Assembly: GCA_947452365.1 (NCBI GenBank)
Contig: CANGCO010000006.1
Span: 1 to 64,000, forward strand
Direction: 5' to 3'
Length of the DNA: 64,000 bases
DNA from: Caulobacteraceae bacterium
GTDB taxonomy: Bacteria; Pseudomonadota; Alphaproteobacteria; Caulobacterales; Caulobacteraceae
The notes beneath the pieces are model-generated. The model saw nothing but the letters and a program-made list of their open reading frames with translations. It ran no database searches and was not told the DNA's origin. Made by a program: the position numbers and the translations under genes. Shown piece by piece: positions 48,745-59,123 of this stretch (position 1 is the stretch's first letter; every line of letters begins with the position of its first letter).

Positions 48745-48828
48745 GCCCCCGTGGTGGAATGGTAGACGCGCTCGACTCAAAATCGAGTACCGAGAGGTGT
48801 GTCAGTTCGAGTCTGACCGGGGGCACCA
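48745..48828 (+). tRNA. tRNA-Leu (CAA)
   Basis: GCCCCCG...CGGGGGC acceptor, anticodon stem CTCGA-CTCAAAA-TCGAG (anticodon CAA), class II variable arm, GTTCGAGTC T-loop, encoded ACCA. Confidence 0.95.
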
Positions 48829-48941
48829 CATCTTTTCAAACTTCTATTCTAAACTTCCGGCCTGTTTTGGCTGCGATATCTATTGTAATTATCGCTACAT
48901 TTAAACCAAATTTTAGGAACACCATAGGCATAGATTAGGTC

Positions 48942-51242
48942 ATGGCGCGATTTGGCGTGGCCAGTATAAGGCAATGGGGAAGCGGTGTGTTTGGTTCCAA
49001 CAAAAAGATCGCCAATCTTCAAAAGCAAATTGCCGATTCCAGCCAGATTTGTAAAGCACTTGACCTGTCTCAAGCGACAATTGTTTTCAATCTTGATGGA
49101 ACAATCATCGACGCCAATGAAAATTTCCTGAAAACAGTTGGCTATAGCCTGCCGGAAATTGTTGGCCAACACCACCGGATGTTTGTCCCGCGCGACTATG
49201 CTGAAAGTGATGACTATCGCCGGTTCTGGAGCGATCTGAACGCTGGTAAATGTGTTGCGGATAAGTTCAAGCGCGTCACAAAGCGTGGCGAGACCATCTG
49301 GCTACAGGCCAGTTATAATCCCGTTCTCGATTCTCAAGGTCGGCCCAGCAGCGTGATCAAGCTGGCCATAGACATTACGGCGGCCGAACTGGCCAGCGCC
49401 CAGTCCATCTCCAACCAGATCCTCAATGCGCTTGACCAGTCGCAGGCCAGCATAGTGTTCAATCTTGACGGCTCCATTGTCGAGGCCAATGAAAACTTCC
49501 TCAAGACGGTCGGCTATCGGGCCGAGGAGGTCGTCGGCCAGCACCACAGCCTATTTGTCGATTCCGCCTATGTTGCCAGTGAGGCCTATCGCCAGTTCTG
49601 GCGCACGCTCAATAATGGGGAATTCGTTGCCGGCAAGTTTTCGCGCTTGGGCAAGGCCGGCAATCAGATCTGGCTGCAGGCCAGCTATAATCCAGTGCTG
49701 GATGGCCAGGGCCGTCCGCACAAGGTGGTCAATTATGCCGTCGATATTACTGCCGCCGAACAGGCCAATGACTATTCTGGTGCTAACCAGATCATCAAGG
49801 CGCTCGATCAGCAGCAAGCTCGTATTGAGTTCAATCTGGATGGCACAATTATCACCGCCAATGAAAACTTCCTTCAGACCGTCGGCTATTTGCTACACGA
49901 AATTGTCGGCCAGCATCACCGCATGTTTGTGCGGCCCGCCTACGCCGCAACCGAAGCGTATCGCCGATTCTGGGGCGATCTTGCCAATGGCAAGGTTTTG
50001 TCGGGCAAGTATGAACGGGTTGGCAAGTCCGGTGACCTCATCTGGCTGCAGGCCAACTATATTCCCGTGACCGACAAGGACGGTCGTCCAGTCAAGTTGA
50101 TAAAGTTTGCGGTGAACATTACCGACGAGGAGCTGGCGGCAGCCCGCGATCATGACCTAAAGGCGCGGGCCGATTCGGCCCAGGCTCAGATGACAGAAAT
50201 CCTGGCCGATTGTCTGGCGCGGATGTCAAAGGGCGATCTGACCGCCCATATCGATATTGAGCTTGACCCCAGCTTTGCCAAGATCAAGAGCGACTATAAT
50301 AGCGCGATCGACGGCCTAGCGCGGGCCTTACGCTCTGTGACCGAAAGCACGGGCGGTATTCAAATCGGTGCCAATGAGATCACCAGCGCCTCGGATGATC
50401 TGTCGCGCCGCACCGAGCAGCAGGCGGCAAGTCTGGAAGAAACCGCTGCAGCTCTGGATCAAATCACCGCGACTGTGGCGCGCAGTTCCGAAGGTGCCCG
50501 CAAGGTGGCTAGCGCCATGACCGATGCCCGTTCGGACGCAACCCAGTCTGGCGAGGTGGTACAAAATGCCGTCAAGGCCATGGGCGAGATCGAGCAATCC
50601 TCGCGTCAGATCGGTCAGATTGTCGGTGTGATCGATGAAATCGCCTTCCAGACCAATCTTTTGGCGCTGAATGCCGGGGTCGAGGCGGCGCGGGCTGGCG
50701 ATGCGGGTCGCGGCTTTGCAGTGGTGGCGTCCGAGGTGCGTTCCTTGGCCCAGCGCTGCGGCGAGGCGGCCAAGGAGATCAAGGGCTTGATCAGTGCCAG
50801 TTCTGGCCAGGTTGATGCTGGGGTCAAGCTGGTGGCAGCAGCCGGGGAATCGCTTGTGCGGATTGTTGCCAATATTACCGAGATCGATGCCCTGATTTCT
50901 GAGATCGCCACCTCATCCACCGAGCAGGCGACGGGGCTGTCCCAGGTCAATTCTGCGGTCAATCAGATGGATCAGGTCACCCAGCAAAACGCCGCCATGG
51001 TCGAAGAGGTTACGGCGGCAGCGTCGAGCCTGCAGTCCGAAACCGCCGAACTGGCCCGGCAGATGGCGCAGTTCAATACGGGCCTTGAGGCCCCGACATT
51101 GCGTCAGATTCAGCTGGCTGATCCCGTGCGGTATAAGCCGACGAGAAATCTGGTTGCTCAGGTCCAGTCCAGACTTGCCAAGCTCCCGACCAATCTTGGC
51201 GCAGCAAAGGCCGAAGACCCTGGTCAATGGGACGAATTCTAG
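48942..51242 (+). CDS. soluble methyl-accepting chemotaxis protein with three tandem PAS domains
   Basis: Three repeats of QAxIxFNLDGxIxxANENFLxTVGY...IWLQAxYxPVxDxxGRP and an MCP signalling domain; no TM segment evident. Confidence 0.92.
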   Translation: MARFGVASIRQWGSGVFGSNKKIANLQKQIADSSQICKALDLSQATIVFNLDGTIIDANENFLKTVGYSLPEIVGQHHRMFVPRDYAESDDYRRFWSDLNAGKCVADKFKRVTKRGETIWLQASYNPVLDSQGRPSSVIKLAIDITAAELASAQSISNQILNALDQSQASIVFNLDGSIVEANENFLKTVGYRAEEVVGQHHSLFVDSAYVASEAYRQFWRTLNNGEFVAGKFSRLGKAGNQIWLQASYNPVLDGQGRPHKVVNYAVDITAAEQANDYSGANQIIKALDQQQARIEFNLDGTIITANENFLQTVGYLLHEIVGQHHRMFVRPAYAATEAYRRFWGDLANGKVLSGKYERVGKSGDLIWLQANYIPVTDKDGRPVKLIKFAVNITDEELAAARDHDLKARADSAQAQMTEILADCLARMSKGDLTAHIDIELDPSFAKIKSDYNSAIDGLARALRSVTESTGGIQIGANEITSASDDLSRRTEQQAASLEETAAALDQITATVARSSEGARKVASAMTDARSDATQSGEVVQNAVKAMGEIEQSSRQIGQIVGVIDEIAFQTNLLALNAGVEAARAGDAGRGFAVVASEVRSLAQRCGEAAKEIKGLISASSGQVDAGVKLVAAAGESLVRIVANITEIDALISEIATSSTEQATGLSQVNSAVNQMDQVTQQNAAMVEEVTAAASSLQSETAELARQMAQFNTGLEAPTLRQIQLADPVRYKPTRNLVAQVQSRLAKLPTNLGAAKAEDPGQWDEF

Positions 51243-51273
51243 ATCGGTCTTATTGGGAAAACTGGAGCCCTGA

Positions 51274-51297
51274 GGGATGGCCCTGCGACCATCCCCT
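51274..51297. terminator. candidate terminator between convergent mcp and gcrA-like genes
   Basis: GGGATGG-ccctgcga-CCATCCC followed by cttattt. Confidence 0.55.
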
Positions 51298-51300
51298 TAT

Positions 51301-51807
51301 TTAGATGTAGCGGCGCAGCGAGCGGGCGAGTTCTGACGTGCCGCTGCGAACGCGCTTTTGCTGGGGCTGATAGGCAACCCGGGCATGATCACTGCAATAG
51401 GGGCCGTCAGAGGACCGGCGGCCGCAAAAGCTGAAACTATCGGTGGCGGGATCGCCAATTGGCCATTTGCACATATGCGCCCCAAGTGTCAGAACCGTGG
51501 CAGAGCCTGGCTCTTCCTTATAAACAGCGGGCGGTGTAGGCGAGGCTGCAACCGGTGCCGGGGCGACCGGCTCAACCCGGCGCGGCGCGGCCGGCGCTGC
51601 AACCGCAGCGCGGGGTGCGCGCGGGGCCTTGAAAGCGGGGCGGGCAGGTTGCGAAGGCGCAGCTCGGCCAGACAGGCCAAGACGATGGACCTTACCAATC
51701 ACGGCATTGCGCGTTACGCCGCCGAGTTGTTTGGCGATCTGGCTTGCGCTCAGGCCATCGGCCCAGAGTTTTTTCAGCAATTCGACCCGTTCATCTGTCC
51801 AGCCCAT
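51301..51807 (-). CDS. gcrA: GcrA family cell cycle regulator
   Basis: MGWTDERVELLKKLWADGLSASQIAKQLGGVTRNAVIGKVHRLGLSGR, C-terminal CKWPIGDPATDSFSFCGRRSSDGPYCSDHARVAY. Confidence 0.94.
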   Translation of the reverse strand: MGWTDERVELLKKLWADGLSASQIAKQLGGVTRNAVIGKVHRLGLSGRAAPSQPARPAFKAPRAPRAAVAAPAAPRRVEPVAPAPVAASPTPPAVYKEEPGSATVLTLGAHMCKWPIGDPATDSFSFCGRRSSDGPYCSDHARVAYQPQQKRVRSGTSELARSLRRYI

Positions 51808-51983
51808 CTCGCACTCCAAAGGACGTTAACCTCAGGACCTATCCTAAACCAAAGCTTAACGGACACAATAGGTGGTTATAAAAAACTGAAGACCAACTAG
51901 ATATAGGGGGTCAAATATCTGGGGACAAGTTCTGGACAAGGTGTGGCTTGCGAAAAGGCGTCAATCGGGGCAAGTCTGATCCC

Positions 51984-52817
51984 ATGACCAATTCCAGTGA
52001 AATCGGGCACATCACCCCCCTGCCAACACCGCCGCTGCCGCGCGACTATAATGGCGTCAATTGGCGCGGCATGATGACCCTCTATGCCCGCGAAGTGCGC
52101 CGATTCTGGAAGGTCGGCATGCAGACCGTGGCTGCGCCCGTGGTCACAACCTTGCTCTATATGCTGATCTTTGTCGTTGCCATGCGCGGGGCCAGCCCGC
52201 CTATCCATGGCACGCCCTATGCCCAGTTCGTGGCGCCAGGCCTGATCATGATGGCGATCTTGAACAATTCTTTTGCCAATGCCTCATCGAGCCTGATCCA
52301 GGCCAAGATTATGGGCCTGACGCCAGACTTTCTCACCCCGCCCTTATCGCCGTTTGAGCTTCTGGTCGGGTTTGGCCTTGGCGCTGCAACGCGCGGTGTG
52401 TTTGTTGGCACAATCACGGCCTTGGCGGTGACGCCCTTTACCCATTGGGGCGTGGCGCACTTATGGGCGGTGGTCTATTTCGCCGTTGCGGCCTCGCTGA
52501 TCCTTGGCCTGATTGGCATTATGGCGGGGCTATGGAGCGAGAAATTCGATCATTTGGCGGCTGTGACCAATTTTCTGATCATGCCCATGACCTTTTTGTC
52601 CGGCACATTTTATCTGGTCGATCGCCTGCCCGAACCGTTCCGGACCGCCTCGCATTTTAACCCGTTCTTTTATCTGATCGACGGGTTTCGCTATGGGTTT
52701 ATCGGCCTGTCGGATGGCAATATCGGGGTCGGTATGGGCATGACCGCAAGCCTAGTTGTGGTCTTGGCCTTGAGCTGCTGGAACCTGTTTCGGACCGGTT
52801 ATCGGCTCAAATCCTGA
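51984..52817 (+). CDS. ABC-2 type transporter permease
   Basis: MQTVAAPVVTTLLYMLIFVVAM, GLIMMAILNNSFANASSSLIQAKIMG, FLSGTFYLVDRLPEPFR; ATG at 51984. Confidence 0.9.
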   Translation: MTNSSEIGHITPLPTPPLPRDYNGVNWRGMMTLYAREVRRFWKVGMQTVAAPVVTTLLYMLIFVVAMRGASPPIHGTPYAQFVAPGLIMMAILNNSFANASSSLIQAKIMGLTPDFLTPPLSPFELLVGFGLGAATRGVFVGTITALAVTPFTHWGVAHLWAVVYFAVAASLILGLIGIMAGLWSEKFDHLAAVTNFLIMPMTFLSGTFYLVDRLPEPFRTASHFNPFFYLIDGFRYGFIGLSDGNIGVGMGMTASLVVVLALSCWNLFRTGYRLKS

Positions 52818-52965
52818 CGAAAGAGTCACGGCCGCACAGTTTTTAGTGGTTTTGACGCAATCTCAGCGCGCCATGATTGACAGATTGTCGTTCCGCAGCG
52901 ACAACCCATAGCCTTCCCGCCTCGAGGTTTTCACCCCCGAGGCCTTCGCTATTGGAGGGTTTACC

Positions 52966-54186
52966 TTGTCCAGCCAAGCGCCTGTTTCTTCCTCGGCACA
53001 AGCTCATTTGATGGGCGTCTATAATCGTGCGCCGCTCGCGTTCGAGCGCGGCCAAGGCGCGCGACTGACCAGCACGGACGGCGAGGTTTATCTGGACTGC
53101 ATGGCCGGGATTGCCACCAATGCGCTTGGCCATGCGCATCCGCGTCTGGTCAATGCGATCAAGACCCAGGCCGAAAAGCTGTGGCATGTCTCGAACATTT
53201 TCCGCATTCCTGAGCAGGAAAAGCTGGCTGATCGGCTGACCGCCGAGACCTTTGCCGATGTGGTGTTTTTCACCAATTCCGGAACAGAGGCGATTGAATG
53301 CGCGCTCAAATTGGCGCGCAAATATCACTCGGCCAAGGGCCAGCCTGAGCGCATCGATATCATCACTTTTGAAGGCGCCTTTCACGGCCGCACCTATGCG
53401 GCGGTCAATGCTGGCGGCAATCCGAGCTATACGGACGGTTTTGGTCCGCGTCTGCCGGGCTATATCCATCTGCCGTTTGGTGACCATGAGGCCTTGAAGG
53501 CCGCGATTGGCCCGACCACGGCCGCGATCATGATCGAGCCGGTCCAGGGCGAGGGCGGCGCGCGCGCGGTGCCCGATGCCTGCCTGCGGGGGCTGCGCGA
53601 GCTATGCGATCAAGAAGGCATCTTGCTGATCTATGACGAGGTCCAGTGCGGCCTCGGCCGTACAGGCAAACTGTTTGCCTATGAGTGGTCTGGCGCAGCG
53701 CCCGATGTCATGGCTGTGGCTAAGGCGCTGGGATCAGGCTTTCCAGTTGGGGCGTGTCTGGCCACGCGCGATGCGGCGGCGGGCATGGGGGTTGGCGCGC
53801 ATGGCTCGACCTTTGGCGGCAATCCCTTGGCCATGGTGGTGGCCTATGAAGCCGTTGACGAGATTGCCAAGCCTTCGACCCTCGATAATGTCCGCGAAGT
53901 GGCGGGCTATTTCACCCAGCAGCTCAATGGCCTGAAAGATCAGTATCCAGACATTATTGTCGATGTCCGCGGCCGCGGGCTCTTGATCGGTATCAAGCTG
54001 ATCCCGAATAATCGCGATTTTATGGTGCTGGCGCGCGATCAAAAGCTGCTGGTTGCCGGCGGCGGCGATAATTGTGTGCGCCTCTTGCCGCCCCTGACCC
54101 TGACCATCGAGGAGGCTCAGGAGGCCGTGGCCAAGATCGGCCGCGCTTGCGAGGTCGCCCGCGAACACGCCAAGGCTAAGGCTTAA
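52966..54186 (+). CDS. argD: acetylornithine aminotransferase family
   Basis: TTG start. YLDCMAGIATNALGHAHP, FTNSGTEAIECALKLAR, LIYDEVQCGLGRTGKLFAYE, HGSTFGGNPLA; followed by argF. Confidence 0.92.
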   Translation: MSSQAPVSSSAQAHLMGVYNRAPLAFERGQGARLTSTDGEVYLDCMAGIATNALGHAHPRLVNAIKTQAEKLWHVSNIFRIPEQEKLADRLTAETFADVVFFTNSGTEAIECALKLARKYHSAKGQPERIDIITFEGAFHGRTYAAVNAGGNPSYTDGFGPRLPGYIHLPFGDHEALKAAIGPTTAAIMIEPVQGEGGARAVPDACLRGLRELCDQEGILLIYDEVQCGLGRTGKLFAYEWSGAAPDVMAVAKALGSGFPVGACLATRDAAAGMGVGAHGSTFGGNPLAMVVAYEAVDEIAKPSTLDNVREVAGYFTQQLNGLKDQYPDIIVDVRGRGLLIGIKLIPNNRDFMVLARDQKLLVAGGGDNCVRLLPPLTLTIEEAQEAVAKIGRACEVAREHAKAKA

Positions 54187-54287
54187 GATCGCCTTCAAGC
54201 GTCACACGCCTGTCACGTCCCCCTGTCACGCACAGGCCTTTCTGTTCCCGCCTCTCCCGTCTGGGCTGAGGTGGTCTGAGGGATTTT

Positions 54288-55226
54288 TTGATGAAACCGT
54301 CGGTTAGGCACTTTTTAGATATTTGGCGGCTCGATGCGGCCAGTCTGCGCGGCATTTTGGATGATGCCCATGCCCGCAAGGCCGCACGCCGCGGCTGGGG
54401 TCAGGCCGTGGTGGATAAGGATGCGCCAGCCACTGGCCGTACGCTTGCCATGATTTTTGAGAAAAACTCAACCCGTACCCGGTTTTCCTTTGATGCGGCG
54501 ATCCGCCAGCTTGGCGGGGCCAGCATAATTGCCAATGCGGCCGATATGCAGCTTGGCCGTGGTGAGCCGATCGAGGACACGGCCCGGGTCCTGTCGCGCA
54601 TGGTCGATGCGGTGATGATCCGCGCTAATCGGCATGAAGATGTTGAGCGCTTTGCCCAGGCCGCCAGTATACCTGTGATCAATGCCCTGACCGACCGCAG
54701 CCATCCTTGTCAGATTCTGGCCGATCTTCAGACCCTTGAAGAGCATCGCGGCCCGGTCGCGGGCAAGACGATTGCCTGGGTCGGGGACGGTAATAATGTC
54801 TGTGCTAGCCTGATCCATGCTGCCAGCCGATTTGGCTTTCGCCTGACCATTGGCTGTCCGCCGCAATATCATCCCGATCTGGTTGATCTGGCCCGGGCGG
54901 CGGATCAGGGCGCCGATATTGAGATGACGGCGGATCCCCGCGCGGCGGTCGAAGGCGCAGACTGCGTCATTACCGATACCTGGGTATCCATGGGCGATAC
55001 GGATCACGATGCGCGCCTAAAGGCGTTTGAGCCGTTCCAGGTCGATGAGGCCTTGATGGCCCTAGCCGCCAAGCATGCCTTGTTCCTGCATTGTCTGCCC
55101 GCCCACCGGGGCGAGGAGGTGACGGACGGGGTGATTGATGGTCCCCAATCTAAGGTATTTGACGAGGCGGAAAATCGTATCCATGCGCAAAAAGCCGTCC
55201 TGGCCTGGTGCCTAGCCGGGAACTAA
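54288..55226 (+). CDS. argF: ornithine carbamoyltransferase
   Basis: [59 protein letters not shown]. Confidence 0.95.
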   Translation: MMKPSVRHFLDIWRLDAASLRGILDDAHARKAARRGWGQAVVDKDAPATGRTLAMIFEKNSTRTRFSFDAAIRQLGGASIIANAADMQLGRGEPIEDTARVLSRMVDAVMIRANRHEDVERFAQAASIPVINALTDRSHPCQILADLQTLEEHRGPVAGKTIAWVGDGNNVCASLIHAASRFGFRLTIGCPPQYHPDLVDLARAADQGADIEMTADPRAAVEGADCVITDTWVSMGDTDHDARLKAFEPFQVDEALMALAAKHALFLHCLPAHRGEEVTDGVIDGPQSKVFDEAENRIHAQKAVLAWCLAGN

Positions 55227-55292
55227 CCTTAAACCGGAGTGGTGCGGCATGGGTGGCTAGATTGCCGCGCCTCGCCGCCCTATATAGCGGCC

Positions 55293-56216
55293 ATGACTGA
55301 TCTTGACCTAAACACCCTGCCCAGATCCCCTGATGATATGGTTGCCGCCTTCCAGATCGAGCGCGAGGCCGTGCGCGGCCGCATTGCGCGCCTCAGCGAG
55401 GTGGTCGACGACATATTGAACCGCCATGACTATCCCGAGCCAGTTGCCAATCTCTTGGGCGAGGCCTGCACCCTCGCGGCCCTGGTCGGGGCCAGCCTGA
55501 AATTTGAAGGCCGCCTGATCATGCAGGCGCAAGGCGATGGGCCTGTGCGCTATGTGGTGGCCGATTATGACACGGTCGGCGGCCTGCGCGGCTATTGCCG
55601 TTATGATGCCGAGCGGGTGGCTGAGATCAGTACCGGCTTTGTGCGACCAGGGGCAAAAAGCCTGCTGGGCGAGGGCCTGTTCATTATGACGGTTGATCAG
55701 GGCCCGGACATGGACCGCTATCAGGGCGTCACTGCAATTGAGGGCGAGACCCTAGCCCTCTGCGCCGAGCAATATTTCGCCCAGTCCGAACAGACCCCGA
55801 CCCGCATTCGCCTTGCGGTCGGCCAGATCCAGACCGATGGCGCCTTATCTTGGCGCGCTGGCGGCATGGTATTGCAAAATGTTGCCGAAGACGATGCCCG
55901 CGCCCCGACCCAGGAGGCTTGGGAGCGGTCGCAAGCCTTGTTTGAAACCGTTGGCGAGGACGAGTTGATCGACCCGACCGTGTCGCCGGAACTATTGCTG
56001 TTTCGGCTCTTTCACGAAGACGGCGTGCGCATGTTTGAACCCAAGCCCCTCAGCGCCATGTGCCGCTGTTCTCAGGACCGCATTGTCTCGGTCTTGCGGT
56101 CATTTTCCGATGATGAGCGCGAAGGTATGGTCGAGGACGACGGCGTGATCCGGGTCACATGCGAATACTGCTCGCGCATCTATGATGTCGCGCCAGAAAC
56201 GGTTGCTAGCGCCTAG
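55293..56216 (+). CDS. hslO: Hsp33 redox chaperone
   Basis: CRCS...CEYC zinc site; ATG at 55293. Confidence 0.9.
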   Translation: MTDLDLNTLPRSPDDMVAAFQIEREAVRGRIARLSEVVDDILNRHDYPEPVANLLGEACTLAALVGASLKFEGRLIMQAQGDGPVRYVVADYDTVGGLRGYCRYDAERVAEISTGFVRPGAKSLLGEGLFIMTVDQGPDMDRYQGVTAIEGETLALCAEQYFAQSEQTPTRIRLAVGQIQTDGALSWRAGGMVLQNVAEDDARAPTQEAWERSQALFETVGEDELIDPTVSPELLLFRLFHEDGVRMFEPKPLSAMCRCSQDRIVSVLRSFSDDEREGMVEDDGVIRVTCEYCSRIYDVAPETVASA

Positions 56217-56647
56217 TTTAGCACCTTGCGGGCGCCGGGCAGGTCGAGGGAAAACAGCGGGATTTCCACGTCAAACTGGCCACCGTCTTGGATCAGCATC
56301 TGGTATGTGCCGTGCATGGTGCCGCTGGTCGTGCGCAGGGCACTGCCTGAGGTATAGCGATAGGCCTCGCGCGGCTTAAGCACCGGCTGTTCGCCGACCA
56401 CGCCATCGCCCTTGACCTCATTGATCTGGTTCAGGGCGTCGGTAATCACCCAGTGGCGCGACATCAAGGTGACGGTATCGGTGCCATGGTTCTCGATCTC
56501 GACCGTATAGCCCCAATAATACAGGCTGTTTTCCGGCTCAGACTCCTCGGGCAAGTACTCACTGAGCACCCGCACCAGAATGTCGCCGGTCTTTTTCTCA
56601 TAGATGGGTGAGCCGCGAGACTTGGTGCGGCGCGGTATTCGGTTCAT
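56213..56647 (-). CDS. apaG: ApaG domain protein
   Basis: GYTVEIENHGTDTVTLMSRHWVITDALNQINEVKGDGVVGEQPVLKPREAYRYTSG. Confidence 0.94.
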   Translation of the reverse strand: MNRIPRRTKSRGSPIYEKKTGDILVRVLSEYLPEESEPENSLYYWGYTVEIENHGTDTVTLMSRHWVITDALNQINEVKGDGVVGEQPVLKPREAYRYTSGSALRTTSGTMHGTYQMLIQDGGQFDVEIPLFSLDLPGARKVLN

Positions 56648-57828
56648 GCCGCGTCCAGCGCCCTGGCAATATCGCGGCTCAGATCGCGAACATCCTCAAG
56701 ACCAACCGATACCCGCACCGTGCCCTCGGTGACACCAATAGCGAGGCGTTCGGCTTCGGGCACGGCCCGGTGAGTGGTGGTTGGCGGATGGGTGGCCATG
56801 GACTTGGCATCGCCTAGATTGTTGGAAATATCGACAATTTCTAGCGCATTGAGGAAGTTAAACGCCGCCTGACGCGAGCCCAGATCAAAGGCCAGCAGAC
56901 TGCCGCCGCCGCTCATCTGGGCCTTGGCTACGGCATATTGCGGGTGGTCCTTGCGGAAGGGGTAAAAGATGCGCTGGGTCTTGGCATGGTCCGCGACCAG
57001 ATCGGCCAGCACAGCCGCCGTCTCGGTCTGACGCCGCACCCGCAGGTCCAGTGTCTCTAGGCCCTTGAGCAGGACCCAGGCATTGAACGGCGACAGGGCG
57101 GGGCCTGTATGGCGCAGCATGTCGCGATAGGCCTCGTCCAACAATTCGGTCTGGCCCAAGATTGCCCCGCCCAGTACCCGGCCCTGGCCGTCAATATGCT
57201 TGGTCGCGGAATAAACCACCACATCGGCCCCCAGTTCCAAGGGCTTTTGGAAGATCGGGGTAGCAAAGACGTTATCGACCACGACCTTGGCACCCGCGGC
57301 CTTGGCCAGCTTGGATACGGCGGCAATATCAGTGATTTCCAACAAGGGATTGGCCGGGGTCTCGATCAAGAACACCTTAGTATTAGGCCGGATCGCGTCT
57401 TCCCAGGCCTTGAGGTCGGTGGCATCGACCATGGTGGTCTCAACGCCAAACCGCGGCAGCCATTCAGCGACAATCCAGCGGCAAGAGCCAAACAGGGCCC
57501 GGCCCGCGACCAGATGGTCACCCGCCCGCAACAGGCCCATCAAGGCCGCGTGCACAGCTGCCATGCCCGAGGTCTGGGCGCGGCACGATTGTGCGCCTTC
57601 CAACAGGGCTAGCCGGTCTTCAAACATCTGGACGGTTGGATTGGCAAAGCGCGAATAGACATAACCGGGCTCTTCGCCATTGAAGCGCGCAACGGCGCTT
57701 TCGGCCGTATCATAGACAAAGCTCTGGGTCAGGAACAAGGCTTCCGACGTCTCGTTAAACGCCGTGCGCATGGTTCCGCCCCGGATCAGACGGGTGGCGG
57801 TCTCCCAGGCATGCGGGTCTTCGGACAT
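56644..57828 (-). CDS. metZ: O-succinylhomoserine sulfhydrylase
   Basis: TEALFLTQSFVYDTAESAVARFNGEEPGYVYSRFANPTVQMFE, YSATKHIDGQGRVLGGAILG. Confidence 0.9.
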   Translation of the reverse strand: MSEDPHAWETATRLIRGGTMRTAFNETSEALFLTQSFVYDTAESAVARFNGEEPGYVYSRFANPTVQMFEDRLALLEGAQSCRAQTSGMAAVHAALMGLLRAGDHLVAGRALFGSCRWIVAEWLPRFGVETTMVDATDLKAWEDAIRPNTKVFLIETPANPLLEITDIAAVSKLAKAAGAKVVVDNVFATPIFQKPLELGADVVVYSATKHIDGQGRVLGGAILGQTELLDEAYRDMLRHTGPALSPFNAWVLLKGLETLDLRVRRQTETAAVLADLVADHAKTQRIFYPFRKDHPQYAVAKAQMSGGGSLLAFDLGSRQAAFNFLNALEIVDISNNLGDAKSMATHPPTTTHRAVPEAERLAIGVTEGTVRVSVGLEDVRDLSRDIARALDAA

Positions 57829-58038
57829 AATTTGCTCCTATAAATAGCGGCGGCATGAGAGGCATGAGCGGGGGGTAGGTCAAGGGGCAGGCGGCACAAA
57901 TTGGGGCTTTGTGGCCATGGTGTGGGCGGTTTTATGGCCGAGATGGCGCAAAATCCATACGAAACGGCACTCATGTCGTGCCATTACAAACCCAGCCACC
58001 CCTTGCCAGAATCTCCTTGGTCAGTGACTGTCGGGCCC

Positions 58039-59055
58039 ATGAGCCAGACCTCCCTTGCGGGCATATTACCCAGCCAGTCCCTAGACGCCTTGATCGCGAG
58101 CGGCGCCATCGGTTCGTCCAGCGCATTTGATAGCGATCAGGTGCAGCCGGCCAGTCTGGACCTGCGGCTCGGCGCGCGGTGCTGGCGCATTCGCGCCTCC
58201 TTCCTGCCGGGGCTTGGCCGCACCGTGCGTCAGCGCATGGCCGATGTCGCCATGCACGAGATTGACCTGACCAAGGGCGCGGTGTTGGAGCGCGGCTGCG
58301 TCTATATTGCCGAAATCCAAGAACATCTGGCCCTAGCCCCAGGGGTCTCGGCCCGCGGCAACCCTAAGAGCTCGACCGGGCGCATTGATGTGTTTGTGCG
58401 GCTGATGACCGATTATAGTCGCGCCTTTGACGATGTCGCCAGCGGCTATACAGGCCCGCTCTTTATCGAGATCGCGCCCCAGACCTTTTCCATCCTGGCC
58501 CGCACGGGCACGCGGCTCAACCAGCTAAGGCTGAAACAGGGCCGGCCGGCCTTGCTTGAAACGCGCAGTGTCGGGGTGGACTTGACCGGCGATCTGGCCG
58601 GGTTTCGCGCGCGGCGGCATGCGGGCGTGATCGATCTGGACAAGGTCGGTGGCCATGATCCGCACGATTTTTGGGAGGCACTTGAGCCGCGCAAGGGCGA
58701 GTTGATGCTGGATCCAGGCGAGTTCTACATCCTGGCCTCAAAAGAGGCTGTGGAGATTCCGGTGATGCAGGCAGCGGAAATGACCCCGATTGATCCATCG
58801 GTCGGTGAATTTCGCGTCCATTATGCCGGCTTTTTTGATCCCGGCTTTGGCACACAAGAGGGCGGCGGCCTTGGGTCGCGCGGCGTGCTTGAGGTGCGCA
58901 GTCACGAAACCCCCTTCCTGCTCGAAGACGGCCAGACCGTGGCGAGGCTAGTCTATGAACCCCTGATCGCCCTGCCCGACCGCCTCTATGGTACGGGCGG
59001 TTCTCACTATCAAAAACAGGGCCTGAAACTGTCCAAGCATTTTGGCAACTGGTAG
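58039..59055 (+). CDS. dcd: 2'-deoxycytidine 5'-triphosphate deaminase (duplicated-domain type)
   Basis: FDSDQVQPASLDLRLGARCWRIRASFLPG, ARGNPKSSTGRIDVFVRLMTD, VDLTGDLAGFRARRHAGVIDLD; ATG at 58039. Confidence 0.88.
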   Translation: MSQTSLAGILPSQSLDALIASGAIGSSSAFDSDQVQPASLDLRLGARCWRIRASFLPGLGRTVRQRMADVAMHEIDLTKGAVLERGCVYIAEIQEHLALAPGVSARGNPKSSTGRIDVFVRLMTDYSRAFDDVASGYTGPLFIEIAPQTFSILARTGTRLNQLRLKQGRPALLETRSVGVDLTGDLAGFRARRHAGVIDLDKVGGHDPHDFWEALEPRKGELMLDPGEFYILASKEAVEIPVMQAAEMTPIDPSVGEFRVHYAGFFDPGFGTQEGGGLGSRGVLEVRSHETPFLLEDGQTVARLVYEPLIALPDRLYGTGGSHYQKQGLKLSKHFGNW

Positions 59056-59123
59056 GGTACGGCTGGTCGATATATTGGTCCATGCCTAGATTTTGATTGA
59101 GGTTTAGGGCAAAGACCTGACCC

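Noticed and set aside
48745-48828. tRNA-Leu as integration site of a genomic island
   Set aside because: No integrase gene and no second copy of the tRNA 3' end noticed nearby.
58039-59055. Unusually long dCTP deaminase as a fusion novelty
   Set aside because: The duplicated-domain 2'-deoxycytidine 5'-triphosphate deaminase is an established alphaproteobacterial form.
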